From assembly GCA_020025715.1 (NCBI GenBank), contig JAHHRQ010000017.1, forward strand, positions 1 to 32,439: 32,439 nt of DNA. Direction: 5' to 3'. The position numbers and the translations under genes are program-made. Every line of letters begins with the position of its first letter. The stretch's first letter is position 1. The notes under the pieces are model-generated. The model ran no database searches. It saw nothing but the letters and a program-made list of their open reading frames with translations, and was not told the DNA's origin. Origin of the DNA: Oscillospiraceae bacterium (GTDB lineage Bacteria; Bacillota; Clostridia; Oscillospirales; Oscillospiraceae). Below, piece after piece: positions 16,413-23,111 of this stretch.

Positions 16413-17522
16413 ATGAATCTGAAGCGTTTAACAGCCATTTTACTGTGCCTTGTTATGGTTTTTGCTGCCACTGCATGCGGAAGTGAAACCGAGGAAGTAA
16501 AGGCACCTGAGACTGCCGAGAGCACCGAAGCTGACGGAACCGATTTCCACGGCGCCGAGCTGGTTGTAGCAACCTGGGGCTGGGCTGAGAACGGCCTGCG
16601 CACCCTCGCTGCTGACTTTGAGACTCAGTACAACTGCAAAATCGTTGTTGACCCCACCAGCGGCAACGGCGACCGTCTTAACAAGCTGATGGCTGAAAAG
16701 AATGACCCCAGCGCCGACATTGCTCTGCTCACCAAGAGCTTTGCAGAAGTAGGCAACAGCAATGACCTGTTCGAGAAGGTTGATACCAATGTTGTCACCG
16801 ATTTAGATAACCTGTACGATTTCGCTGTCAGCGCTGACGGCTACGGCCCCTGCTACTCCGTCTGCCGCTACGGCATCATGTATGATGCAGACGGCCTTGA
16901 AGAAGCAGGCCTTGAGCCTCCTACCTCCTACCAGGAGCTGTTTGACGACAAGTATGCAGGCAGAGTTGCTCTCCCTGACATGGCTTCTACTGCCGGCCCC
17001 TACATGCTGGTTGCTATGGCTGAGGCCATGGGCGGCAGTCAGGAAGATATAAGCCCCGCTATGGAGCTTATGCAGGAGAAGAAGGACAACATCGACATCT
17101 GGTACAACGCTTCTTCCGATGTTGTTACCGCATTCACCACTGACGAAATAGACATCGCAGTATTCATGGACATCAACATGCCCGGCCTTATGGACAGCGG
17201 TCTTAACATGGTTTGGGTTGACGCAGCTGAGGGCTCCTTTGCAGCTCCCGCTACCGTAAACGTTGTTAAAAACTGCAAGAACCCCGAGCTTGCACAGCTC
17301 TTCGTTGAGTACCTCATTTCCGATGAGACTCAGAACAAGATTGCCGGTGCAATGAAAGAGGCTCCTGTAAGCAAGAATGCTGTTATGGACGACGATTTAA
17401 AGACCTATCTTGCCTTCGGCGAAGAAGCAATGAACGCTCTTAAGGAGTTTGATGAAAGCTTCATCAGCACTGCAAAAGAAGAGTGGATTGATACTTTCCA
17501 GAGAACCGTCAGCGTTCGCTGA
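16413..17522 (+). CDS. ABC transporter substrate-binding lipoprotein, PotD-like
   Basis: A lipobox ending ATAC (Cys22) anchors this 369-residue binding protein outside the membrane, followed by an acidic linker (residues 26-45) and the ligand domain starting ELVVATWGWAENG. The fold is the PotD/FbpA class. In E. coli PotD the polyamine is held partly by Trp255 and Asp257 in a FWMD segment; the matching stretch here reads EGSFAAPATVNVVKN, so these residues appear missing (alignment from memory). Together with adenine deaminase as first gene, this favours a non-polyamine ligand such as a purine. AAGGAG precedes the start, 23 bases after the ATPase, and a terminator follows. Confidence 0.88.
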   Translation: MNLKRLTAILLCLVMVFAATACGSETEEVKAPETAESTEADGTDFHGAELVVATWGWAENGLRTLAADFETQYNCKIVVDPTSGNGDRLNKLMAEKNDPSADIALLTKSFAEVGNSNDLFEKVDTNVVTDLDNLYDFAVSADGYGPCYSVCRYGIMYDADGLEEAGLEPPTSYQELFDDKYAGRVALPDMASTAGPYMLVAMAEAMGGSQEDISPAMELMQEKKDNIDIWYNASSDVVTAFTTDEIDIAVFMDINMPGLMDSGLNMVWVDAAEGSFAAPATVNVVKNCKNPELAQLFVEYLISDETQNKIAGAMKEAPVSKNAVMDDDLKTYLAFGEEAMNALKEFDESFISTAKEEWIDTFQRTVSVR

Positions 17523-17540
17523 GAAACTTAATTAAATTTA

Positions 17541-17577
17541 AAAGGGCATGGAGTTTAAGCTCCATGCCCTTTTTTTA
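17541..17577. terminator. Terminator closing the ade operon, usable both ways
   Basis: AAAGGGCATGGAG (17541-17553) pairs with CTCCATGCCCTTT (17560-17572) around a six-base loop, then a T run. The rhodanese gene on the other strand ends at 17585, so the hairpin can serve it too. Confidence 0.92.
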
Positions 17578-17584
17578 TAATCTT

Positions 17585-17968
17585 TTAATCTGTGGTAATC
17601 TCACCCTCCCAGGTGTTTATTCCGCCGAACTCCATAATATTGGTATAGCCTAAAGCGGCAAGCTTTGCGGAAGCCTGTTTGCTGCGGTTGCCGCTGCGGC
17701 AGTAAACAAGAATGAGCTGGTCTTTATCGGGAAGCTGGGGAATTTCATCTGTGCCTATGGTTTCGTTTGCGATGTTAATTGCGCCGGGAATATAACCGGA
17801 AGAAAACTCCTGCGGAGTACGGACATCCAGAATGATGTAGTTTTCCTCAGTCTCCAATATGGAGGCGGCATCCTCCTGGCTTATCTGCTTATAATCAGCT
17901 TCTTTGGGGGCTGCGCCGCAGCCGGTGAGCATAAGAGCAGAGCACATGAGAGCAATCAGCTTTTTCAT
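17585..17968 (-). CDS. Rhodanese-domain lipoprotein
   Basis: The 127-residue product has a lipobox LTGC (Cys17) and one rhodanese domain with YIILDVRTPQEFSSGYIPGA, the active-site loop VYCRSGNRS (Cys90) and FGGINTWEG at the end. Rhodaneses transfer sulfane sulfur through the active-site Cys; extracytoplasmic single-domain forms have poorly defined substrates. AGGAGG lies seven bases before the ATG. It appears to be a single-gene unit. Confidence 0.93.
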   Translation of the reverse strand: MKKLIALMCSALMLTGCGAAPKEADYKQISQEDAASILETEENYIILDVRTPQEFSSGYIPGAINIANETIGTDEIPQLPDKDQLILVYCRSGNRSKQASAKLAALGYTNIMEFGGINTWEGEITTD

Positions 17969-18071
17969 ATATAATCCTCCTGAAAATTTTTTAGGTTTTT
18001 GATAATTATATTTTACCTTAAATGGAGACTGTATTCTGTGATTAAATCACCTTTACAATAAATTTTTCCGT

Positions 18072-18101
18072 AAAAAAAGAGCCCGAAAAACGGACTCTTT
18101 T
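18072..18101 (-). terminator. Terminator of the alarmone synthetase gene
   Basis: AAAAGAGCCCG (18075-18085) pairs with CGGACTCTTTT (18091-18101) apart from one C-A mismatch; the A run at 18072-18078 gives the U run on the minus strand. It lies five bases beyond the stop codon. Confidence 0.85.
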
Positions 18102-18105
18102 ATTT

Positions 18106-18777
18106 TTAATTACTGGAGCAGATTTTATCCCGCAGCTCCATCATGCGGCGGTCGGTTTCGTCGATTGTATCGGCACAGTGCTTTAACTGTTCCACAAGCT
18201 CCTCACAGCTTACATCGTCTTTCTTGTATTTTATGTCGTGCTCAAGGCTTGCCCAGAAATCCATTGCAACGGTGCGTATCTGAATTTCGACTCTGACCTT
18301 TTCCTTAGCGTCGGAAAAGAATACAGGTACTTCAACTATCATGTGGTAGCTGCGGTAGCCGTTGGGCTTGGGATTTTTTATGTAATCCTTTATGGTGATA
18401 ACTTCAATATCGTCCTGACTGCCCAGCTTACCCGCAAGCATGTAAATATCGTCTATATATGAGCAGATGACACGTATTCCCGCAACGTCATTTAAGTTGT
18501 TGCGTATGGAGTCGAGACTTAATTCAAGACCCTTTCTGCTCAGCTTTTTAAGTATGCTCACCGGAGATTTGAGCCGGGACTGGATTGAAGTTATGCAATC
18601 CCGTCGGTTGTGAATTTTAAGGTCGCTTTTCAGAATTTCAAGCTTTGTATAAACCTCTTTTATAGCCGATTCATAGCGGTTCATAAGCTCATTGAACTGG
18701 ATTATATGAGTCAGCAGTTCTTCCTTATTTTCGTAGAAAAAGTCCTGTAATTCCGGTGACGGTTCCGAAGGTTTCAT
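18106..18777 (-). CDS. Small alarmone (p)ppGpp synthetase
   Basis: This 223-residue RelA/SpoT-family protein transfers pyrophosphate from ATP to GDP or GTP, making the stringent-response alarmone. Only the synthetase domain is present: no HD hydrolase domain and no TGS/ACT tail, which marks a small alarmone synthetase of the RelQ/RelP type (usually about 210 residues). Motifs visible are SRLKSPVSILKKLSRKG, LNDVAGIRVICSYIDDIY, IKDYIKNPKPNGYRSYHMIV and VEIQIRTVAMDFWASLEHDI, covering the substrate-binding Arg/Lys, the metal-binding Asp and the Glu of the EIQIRT motif. AGAGGA sits nine bases before ATG 18777. It is not operonic with its neighbours, which are separated by terminators. Confidence 0.92.
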   Translation of the reverse strand: MKPSEPSPELQDFFYENKEELLTHIIQFNELMNRYESAIKEVYTKLEILKSDLKIHNRRDCITSIQSRLKSPVSILKKLSRKGLELSLDSIRNNLNDVAGIRVICSYIDDIYMLAGKLGSQDDIEVITIKDYIKNPKPNGYRSYHMIVEVPVFFSDAKEKVRVEIQIRTVAMDFWASLEHDIKYKKDDVSCEELVEQLKHCADTIDETDRRMMELRDKICSSN

Positions 18778-18850
18778 AAGCAGTGTTCCTCTTTTAATAA
18801 ATATTTTCCGTGCCGTAGTCCGGCTTCATAGCTTTTTATAAACTCAAAGT

Positions 18851-18884
18851 AAATGCCTGTTGGACTTTTACACAACAGGCATTT
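18851..18884. terminator. Hairpin between the CmpB-like and alarmone synthetase genes
   Basis: AAATGCCTGTTG (18851-18862) and CAACAGGCATTT (18873-18884) pair perfectly with a ten-base loop. On the minus strand, where the upstream gene ends at 18895, the T-rich tract that follows is interrupted, so it is a moderate terminator. Confidence 0.65.
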
Positions 18885-18894
18885 TGCTTTAATG

Positions 18895-19635
18895 TCATGA
18901 TTTTTTGATTTTAACTTTCTTGTGCAGCTTTTCGTGGGAGTCATACATGTCACGCAGATGCTCGGTCAGAGTATGCTCGGAACGGAAAGGAGAGAAGAAG
19001 TGGTATTTGATAGCCCGCTGCTGGTGAGCATTTCTGATATGCTGTTTGATGTTTTCATATCTGACGACCACTTCATTTTCATCAGCGAACTTCTTAATTC
19101 TGGCAACCAGCTGTGCAGAATGGGCAACGTCTATAAGGAATACGCCGAAGAACATTCCGATAACAAAGGAAAAGGCCAGATTTCTGGAAAGCCAGTCCAG
19201 AGCGTCCAGAATATGGGGATGAATGAGAAAATCATATACAGCGCCCAGAATTCCCCATGCCAGAGAGAAGATAGGGCAGATAATACCCTGAATATTGCCC
19301 CAGAGGTGGGAGTAATCCCACAGTCTGACCTTGAAAGCTTTAAGACATACAATACCTGCAATATACTCAATCAGCGTCATGGCAACGGCCATTGCGAGAA
19401 TGGTTACTACCTTGTTCCATACCGGATTTGTGATTAAGTGCCATTGCTCAAGAGAGGCCAGCAGATACAGAATACAAAGTCCGAAGCCGTAAAGAGGGAC
19501 GTAGGGGCCGGTGCAGAAACCGGGGTTAATCCATTTCTGGCGGCGGTTTTTAAAGTTGCGGTAAAGCAGCTCAAGTACCCAGCCGAAAACAGAGCCTATG
19601 AAAAACAGATAGGCAAGAGTCAAAAATATACCCAA
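18895..19635 (-). CDS. CmpB-like membrane protein (putative ABC transporter type IV family), TTG start
   Basis: The 246-residue protein matches the PF06541-type family (DUF1113/CmpB): an opening helix followed by FGWVLELLYRNFKNRRQKW, then INPGFCTGPYVPLYGFG, and a central TLIEYIAGIVCLKAFKVRLW with WDYS. About five to six helices are followed by a basic, His-rich cytoplasmic tail from about residue 175. The biochemical function of the family is not settled. The start is TTG 19635: AAAGGAG lies seven bases upstream and no ATG is available. A full-consensus promoter lies 60 bases upstream, so it is probably expressed strongly as a single gene. Confidence 0.82.
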   Translation of the reverse strand: MGIFLTLAYLFFIGSVFGWVLELLYRNFKNRRQKWINPGFCTGPYVPLYGFGLCILYLLASLEQWHLITNPVWNKVVTILAMAVAMTLIEYIAGIVCLKAFKVRLWDYSHLWGNIQGIICPIFSLAWGILGAVYDFLIHPHILDALDWLSRNLAFSFVIGMFFGVFLIDVAHSAQLVARIKKFADENEVVVRYENIKQHIRNAHQQRAIKYHFFSPFRSEHTLTEHLRDMYDSHEKLHKKVKIKKS

Positions 19636-19695
19636 ACAAATTCTCCTTTAAATATTTAATGCGAATTTTCAAAAATTACTTCTTATTATATTTAA

Positions 19696-19724
19696 ATTAT
19701 AATCCACCTGTCCCTTAATGTCAA
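19696..19724 (-). promoter_or_regulatory. Perfect sigma-A promoter of the CmpB-like gene
   Basis: On the minus strand TTGACA (19724-19719), 17 bases, TATAAT (19701-19696). Full consensus and ideal spacing, 60 bases before the TTG start. Confidence 0.92.
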
Positions 19725-19817
19725 CAAACCGCAATGGCTTGTAATGGACTGCAAAATGCAAAATTTGCCTAAAAAGGGCGTTAAATATTAAGAAAGTGTA
19801 ACATTTTCTGAGATAAA

Positions 19818-19858
19818 GAAAAAAGTTAGCAGAGGCAATCACCATTGCCCCTGCTAAC
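19818..19858 (-). terminator. Terminator of the methyltransferase gene
   Basis: GTTAGCAGAGGCAAT (19825-19839) pairs with ATTGCCCCTGCTAAC (19844-19858), one mismatch, four-base loop. The A run upstream becomes the U run on the minus strand. Confidence 0.9.
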
Positions 19859-19904
19859 AATAAGTTTTATGGCACTGTATCTGGAAAAAGAGACACAGCA
19901 GTTT

Positions 19905-20696
19905 TTATTTTTTACCGATAAGTAACTTTGAACCGGCAAGGCACAGCAATTTTGCCTCTTTGGGAGACATAAACAGTCCATCAGTGGTATCGTAAAGCTC
20001 TGCCTTCTCATAACCCATATCCTTAAGCTGCTGAATAAATGCGTCCATGTCACCGTATCTGCTTGGGGTGAATATATCATGGAAAGCGAAGGTTCCGCCC
20101 TTTTTGAGTACGCGAAGATTTTCCAAGAGAATGGCCTGACGATCACGAGAGGGAATGTTGTGTACGCAGTAGTTACTGGTTACTGCATCAAAGCTCTCAT
20201 CTGGAAAAGAAAGCTTGCAGGCGTCGCCCTGTACAAAATCTGTTCGGTCGCCCACGCCCTCGATTTCTGCGTTTTTCTCGCACAGAGGCTTGTTAAATGA
20301 GGCATATTCCCTGCCCCAGCGGTCAAGACCGGTTATGTGGGCTTTGGGGTTGCGCTTTGCACATGCGTTTGTAAGTGCGCCGCTGCCGCAGCCGATGTCC
20401 AGACCCTTTCCGCCCTCAGGCAGAACCACATACTCCGCAAGCTTTTCGATAATGCGGCGGGAAAGCTGCTTCTTGCCGTTATATGAAAATGAGCGGTACC
20501 ATATTACGCTGTATGCGGAATATACAGCCAGTACGGCAAACAGAATACCGAGAACGATTCCTGAGGCTATACGGACTTTTCCTGCAAGAAAATCGGTAAG
20601 GAGAACGGATGCAAACAAAGCTCCGGTGACGACGGATCCGGAAATTACACCCACTACCATACCTTTCGGAACCCAGTTTTTATAATCAGGTTTCAT
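19905..20696 (-). CDS. Membrane-anchored class I SAM-dependent methyltransferase
   Basis: Two N-terminal membrane helices (about residues 13-34 and 44-66) precede a class I methyltransferase domain. Motif I is GLDIGCGSGALTNAC, the acidic post-I region ITGLDRWG, motif II-like FPDESFDAVTSNYCVHN, and motif III VLKKGGTFAFHDIF, so SAM binding is well supported. The methyl acceptor is unknown; similar proteins are annotated only as methyltransferases. ATG 20696 is preferred; a GTG three codons upstream (20705) is possible, and the ribosome site (AAAGAAAG) is weak for both. The long leader upstream contains the nested inverted repeat at 20828-20925. Ends at a strong terminator. Confidence 0.82.
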   Translation of the reverse strand: MKPDYKNWVPKGMVVGVISGSVVTGALFASVLLTDFLAGKVRIASGIVLGILFAVLAVYSAYSVIWYRSFSYNGKKQLSRRIIEKLAEYVVLPEGGKGLDIGCGSGALTNACAKRNPKAHITGLDRWGREYASFNKPLCEKNAEIEGVGDRTDFVQGDACKLSFPDESFDAVTSNYCVHNIPSRDRQAILLENLRVLKKGGTFAFHDIFTPSRYGDMDAFIQQLKDMGYEKAELYDTTDGLFMSPKEAKLLCLAGSKLLIGKK

Positions 20697-20787
20697 AATT
20701 TTCACACTTTCTTTAGTTGCTTTTACTCTATATAATTACATTTTTCTCCGTTTCGGCTAATAGGGTATGCGCTTGAAGTGAATCCTG

Positions 20788-20871
20788 TTAAAAGAGAAGA
20801 TAGCTGAGTTTGATGCCGAAGCTGCCGCTGCCCCCCAGCAGCACGCTCCGGATTTTCGGTACTGCCTGCAT
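20788..20871 (-). CDS. Possible 27-residue peptide gene in the inverted repeat
   Basis: On the minus strand AGGAG lies five bases before ATG 20871, followed by 27 codons starting MQAVPKIRSVLLGGSGSFG and ending in a hydrophobic KLSYLLF, then TAA at 20790. The frame stays open upstream for 31 further codons without a good start. The opposite strand also has an open frame of 46 codons here. I do not recognise either. The ribosome site falls in the loop, and the start codon in the stem, of the inner hairpin. Confidence 0.25.
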   Translation of the reverse strand: MQAVPKIRSVLLGGSGSFGIKLSYLLF

Positions 20872-20925
20872 CAGCTCTCCTGTGCTGATGCAGACATTCC
20901 TGTATGTACCGAAATTCAGGGGCAG
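20828..20925. repeat. Nested three-stem inverted repeat, possible structured RNA
   Basis: Three perfect pairs are nested: CTGCCCC/GGGGCAG (20828-20834 with 20919-20925), TTTCGGTAC/GTACCGAAA (20854-20862 with 20906-20914) and CTGCATCAG/CTGATGCAG (20866-20874 with 20885-20893). The inner loop is ten bases. There is no T run, so it is not a terminator. It could be a structured RNA, a mobile palindromic unit or a regulatory leader of the methyltransferase gene. Confidence 0.75.
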
Positions 20926-21023
20926 CCCCGGCAATCTATATTTAAATCGGCGCTGAATCACCAATCAACCGAAAGAATACAATTTCTGTTTAAGTCACGC
21001 TCCTTTCCTGCAAAATGCAAAAT

Positions 21024-21074
21024 AAAAAATCTACATCTGCTATAATTATCACCTGCTTTCCTGTGAAAGTAGAT
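21024..21074 (-). terminator. Terminator-like stem after the ZIP gene
   Basis: ATCTAC (21029-21034) and GTAGAT (21069-21074) pair, and on the minus strand the stem is followed by TTTTTATTTT. The loop is long with a smaller CTTTC/GAAAG stem inside, so strength is uncertain. Confidence 0.45.
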
Positions 21075-21077
21075 ATA

Positions 21078-21860
21078 TCAGCCAAGGGCAACATCTAAAA
21101 TCATCATCACAGTAAAACCTACTGCAAAGAAAATTGTTCCGATGTCGGAATGTTTACCCTGTGACATCTCGGGAATAAGTTCTTCTACAACAACGTATAT
21201 CATTGCACCGGCTGCAAAGCTGAGAAAATATGGCAGAGCGGGCACGATAAGTCCGGCCGCCAGAATGGTGAGGATTGCTCCCACCGGCTCTACAACGCCG
21301 GATAGTACGCCGTAGATAAAAGCCTTGGTTTTGCCCATGCCCTCAGAACGGAGAGGCATGGAAATAATGGCACCTTCCGGAAAGTTCTGTATTGCAATTC
21401 CTATGGACAGTGCAAGAGCACCGGCAATGGAAATCTGAGCGTTTCCGGTTAAAGAGCCTGCAAGCACTACGCCAACTGCCATTCCTTCCGGAATGTTGTG
21501 GAGCGTAACTGCAAGTACAAGCATTGTTGTTCTCTGTAATTTGGTTCTGGGGCCTTCCGGCTGATTTACGTTTCTGTGAAGGTGCGGGATTATGTGATCC
21601 AGCAGCAACAGAAAAAGAATTCCTATCCAGAAACCGACAGCGGCGGGGATAAAGGACCATACGCCCATATCGGCGGCCTGATCCAGAGCCGGAATAAGCA
21701 GGCTCCATATGGAGGCTGCAACCATTACACCTCCGGCAAAGCCGGTAAGTGCGCGCGAAACTGATGTGCTTAAATCTTTTTTCATGAAGAATACGCACAT
21801 AGCACCAAGTGACGTACCCAAAAACGGAATTAAAATTCCAATTAAAGTTTCATGACTCAT
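21078..21860 (-). CDS. ZIP family divalent metal transporter
   Basis: This 260-residue, eight-helix transporter imports zinc or related metals (iron, manganese) into the cytoplasm. The metal-site motifs are complete: HNIPEGMAVG in helix 4 (His121, Asn122, Glu125), QNFPEGAIIS in helix 5 (Glu162), and EELIPE near the end. It is of the ZupT/GufA branch. AGGAG lies eight bases before ATG 21860. Upstream is a structured leader and, about 370 bases away, an 18-bp palindrome beside a -10 box, which suggests metal-dependent control. Metal preference cannot be decided here. Confidence 0.92.
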   Translation of the reverse strand: MSHETLIGILIPFLGTSLGAMCVFFMKKDLSTSVSRALTGFAGGVMVAASIWSLLIPALDQAADMGVWSFIPAAVGFWIGILFLLLLDHIIPHLHRNVNQPEGPRTKLQRTTMLVLAVTLHNIPEGMAVGVVLAGSLTGNAQISIAGALALSIGIAIQNFPEGAIISMPLRSEGMGKTKAFIYGVLSGVVEPVGAILTILAAGLIVPALPYFLSFAAGAMIYVVVEELIPEMSQGKHSDIGTIFFAVGFTVMMILDVALG

Positions 21861-21874
21861 AACTGACTCCTGCT

Positions 21875-22047
21875 AAGACAAGTTCCCCTGTCTTATGCCG
21901 GTTAAGGCTGCTGAAGTCGCTGACTATCAGCGGCGAGTCAACAGCGCTGATGAAGCGGCAAAAGGGGAAAACATAAAATTTTTATGCAGGCAGCTGTGAG
22001 GGAGAAGTGCCGCCACGCCGGATGATCATGCCGGACAGACTGCCTGC
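21875..22047 (-). other. Structured leader region upstream of the ZIP gene
   Basis: Several stems lie in a row: AAGACA/TGTCTT (21875-21880 with 21889-21894) next to the ribosome site, whose loop holds TTCCCC (21883-21888) able to pair with GGGGAA (21964-21969); TGCCG/CGGCA (21896-21900 with 21956-21960); CGCTGA/TCAGCG (21918-21923 with 21927-21932); and GCAGGCAG/CTGCCTGC (21986-21993 with 22040-22047). The first loop pairing would give a pseudoknot beside the ZIP ribosome site, as in an RNA switch. It does not match a riboswitch class I know, including the manganese, NiCo or cobalamin types. Confidence 0.45.
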
Positions 22048-22224
22048 TCTTTTATATTTTAACCGCGTCGAACAATACACCGCGCTCACGGAAACGCAGA
22101 AAACCAAGGCTTTAAGCTTAATTAACTGCGTCGGAAGTATCCGGGGCGGCATGGGCAGAATAGAAATTAACAGTAATACAGAGGTGAAGTTTTACCGGAA
22201 AGGTATCTGAAAAAGTATTGTTCA

Positions 22225-22250
22225 TTTATAGCGGTTAGACATGTCTAACC
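22225..22250 (-). promoter_or_regulatory. Palindromic operator beside a -10 box
   Basis: GGTTAGACATGTCTAACC (22233-22250) is a perfect 18-bp palindrome. On the minus strand it is followed after two bases by TATAAA (22230-22225), so a bound dimer would cover the promoter spacer. No good -35 hexamer is seen. The size and symmetry fit DtxR/MntR-type metal repressors, and the next gene on this strand is the ZIP transporter. Confidence 0.55.
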
Positions 22251-22551
22251 GGATAATAACATAAAAGTTTTTTATTTTCAATCTATATTTTTCAAAACCT
22301 ACAAATTTTGTGTGAAATGCAGGGGGCTTCTTTTGCTTTTTTGAAATATTTTGTTTCGCTTAAACCAAATTATTACAAATTCAGGGGCGTTTTCACGGCT
22401 TAAAAGTTGTTAAAAAAATTTTAGATTTGCTGAAAAATTTTTTGTAAACAGGCAACCGAGATTGCAATACTAAAATGATGTCTTTAACACAATATTATTG
22501 ACGTAAATATCTTTACATTAAAATTAAATTCCGTTTCTTACCGTTTAATAT

Positions 22552-22564
22552 CCCCCCCGGGGGG
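22552..22564. repeat. C7G6 palindromic tract
   Basis: Seven C followed directly by six G in otherwise very AT-rich DNA. Such a homopolymer palindrome is slippage-prone and could also be an assembly weak point. No gene uses it visibly. Confidence 0.8.
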
Positions 22565-22630
22565 CTTGTGAATATACAGAATTTGGAATGTAATTGTTAT
22601 TACTTTAACTGATTAAGAGGGAAATTAGTT

Positions 22631-22797
22631 ATGAAAAAAAGTTTTTTGCCGTGCTGCTGTTTTTTATGGTCTTTGCAGTGCAGCTTCACCGGTTCCACAT
22701 AGAAATGTCAGTTCTCATGGGAAAGCTTGCGGAAAATGTTACTCTCAGAGACAAACTCTATCATCAAGTACTCCGCCGCCGATACCGTAGCCGGTGA
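22631..22797 (+). pseudogene. Frameshifted 5' end of an exported-protein gene
   Basis: AGAGGGAAATTAGTT precedes ATG 22631, then seven A and G and six T. As written the frame stops after 23 residues. With one extra base in the A7 run it would read MKKKFFAVLLFFMVFAVQ, a typical signal peptide, and stay open to the stop at 22795-22797. The tail from about 22765 reads Arg-rich nonsense antisense to the permease relic, so only the first 45 codons are original. Confidence 0.5.
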
Positions 22798-22840
22798 TTA
22801 TATAGGCTGCTTCCCATACGGTAAGCTGTTTGTTTTTCAT
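22745..22840 (-). pseudogene. Truncated N-terminus of an amino acid permease
   Basis: GGGAG lies nine bases before ATG 22840 (minus). The first residues, MKNKQLTVWEAAYIITGYG followed by IGGGV, strongly resemble the N-terminus of aromatic/hydroxy amino acid permeases, whose first helix reads on into a Pro-Tyr segment. Here the similarity ends near 22768 and the frame stops at 22747-22745 after 31 residues, so all later helices are lost. The relic butts against the exported-protein relic on the other strand, marking a deletion junction. Confidence 0.6.
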
Positions 22841-22979
22841 AATATGATTCTCCCAAGCACCAAAAGGGAAAGGCTGACATATAAATTTGGCATGATATAC
22901 AATATTTGCAAATGTGTCTAAATTCCGTTTAGTGAAAACCCAAATCGGCAATATGAAGATTAAGTGCGGATGCAGAATT

Positions 22980-23011
22980 AAAACGGCGGCAGGTTTTAAC
23001 TCCGCAGTTTT
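22980..23011. terminator. Orphan terminator-like hairpin
   Basis: AAAACGGCGG (22980-22989) pairs with CCGCAGTTTT (23002-23011) with one mismatch and a 12-base loop, followed by TTTTG-rich sequence on the plus strand. No intact gene ends here, so it is probably left over from a lost gene. Confidence 0.5.
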
Positions 23012-23111
23012 GTTTTCGGTTAAATCAGGTACAAATAAAATGGTACATTATCTCGCAGAATGTGATACAATATGATTACTGCGATATAAAAGAGAGAAAA
23101 GAGATAGTAAA

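Larger units (their letters stand above)
20697..21077. other. 381-base gap between the methyltransferase and ZIP genes
   Basis: No conventional gene. It holds a long nested inverted repeat (20828-20925), a possible short peptide frame (20788-20871, minus), a terminator-like stem for the ZIP gene (21024-21074), and a weak minus-strand promoter-like pair TTGATT-17-TTAAAT upstream of the inverted repeat near 20965-20940. The central 150 bases are much richer in GC than the AT-rich flanks. Confidence 0.6.
21861..23111. other. 1.25-kb gap with leader, operator and gene relics
   Basis: No intact gene. From left to right it holds the ZIP leader, the palindrome at 22233-22250, an AT-rich stretch (22260-22550) with no signal I can support beyond a weak TTGACG/TAAAAT pair near 22498-22524, a C7G6 tract, two abutting gene relics (22631-22840), and a terminator-like hairpin (22980-23011). 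A 67-codon open frame at 22007-22210 has no ribosome site and no recognisable motif. Confidence 0.6.

Noticed and set aside
21875..22047. Manganese (yybP-ykoY), NiCo or cobalamin riboswitch upstream of ZIP
   Set aside because: Fragments such as GTCAACA and GGGGAA occur but not in the right order or strand for any known consensus.
22007..22210. A 67-codon gene in the ZIP upstream region
   Set aside because: No ribosome site, overlaps the structured leader, and no motif is recognisable.
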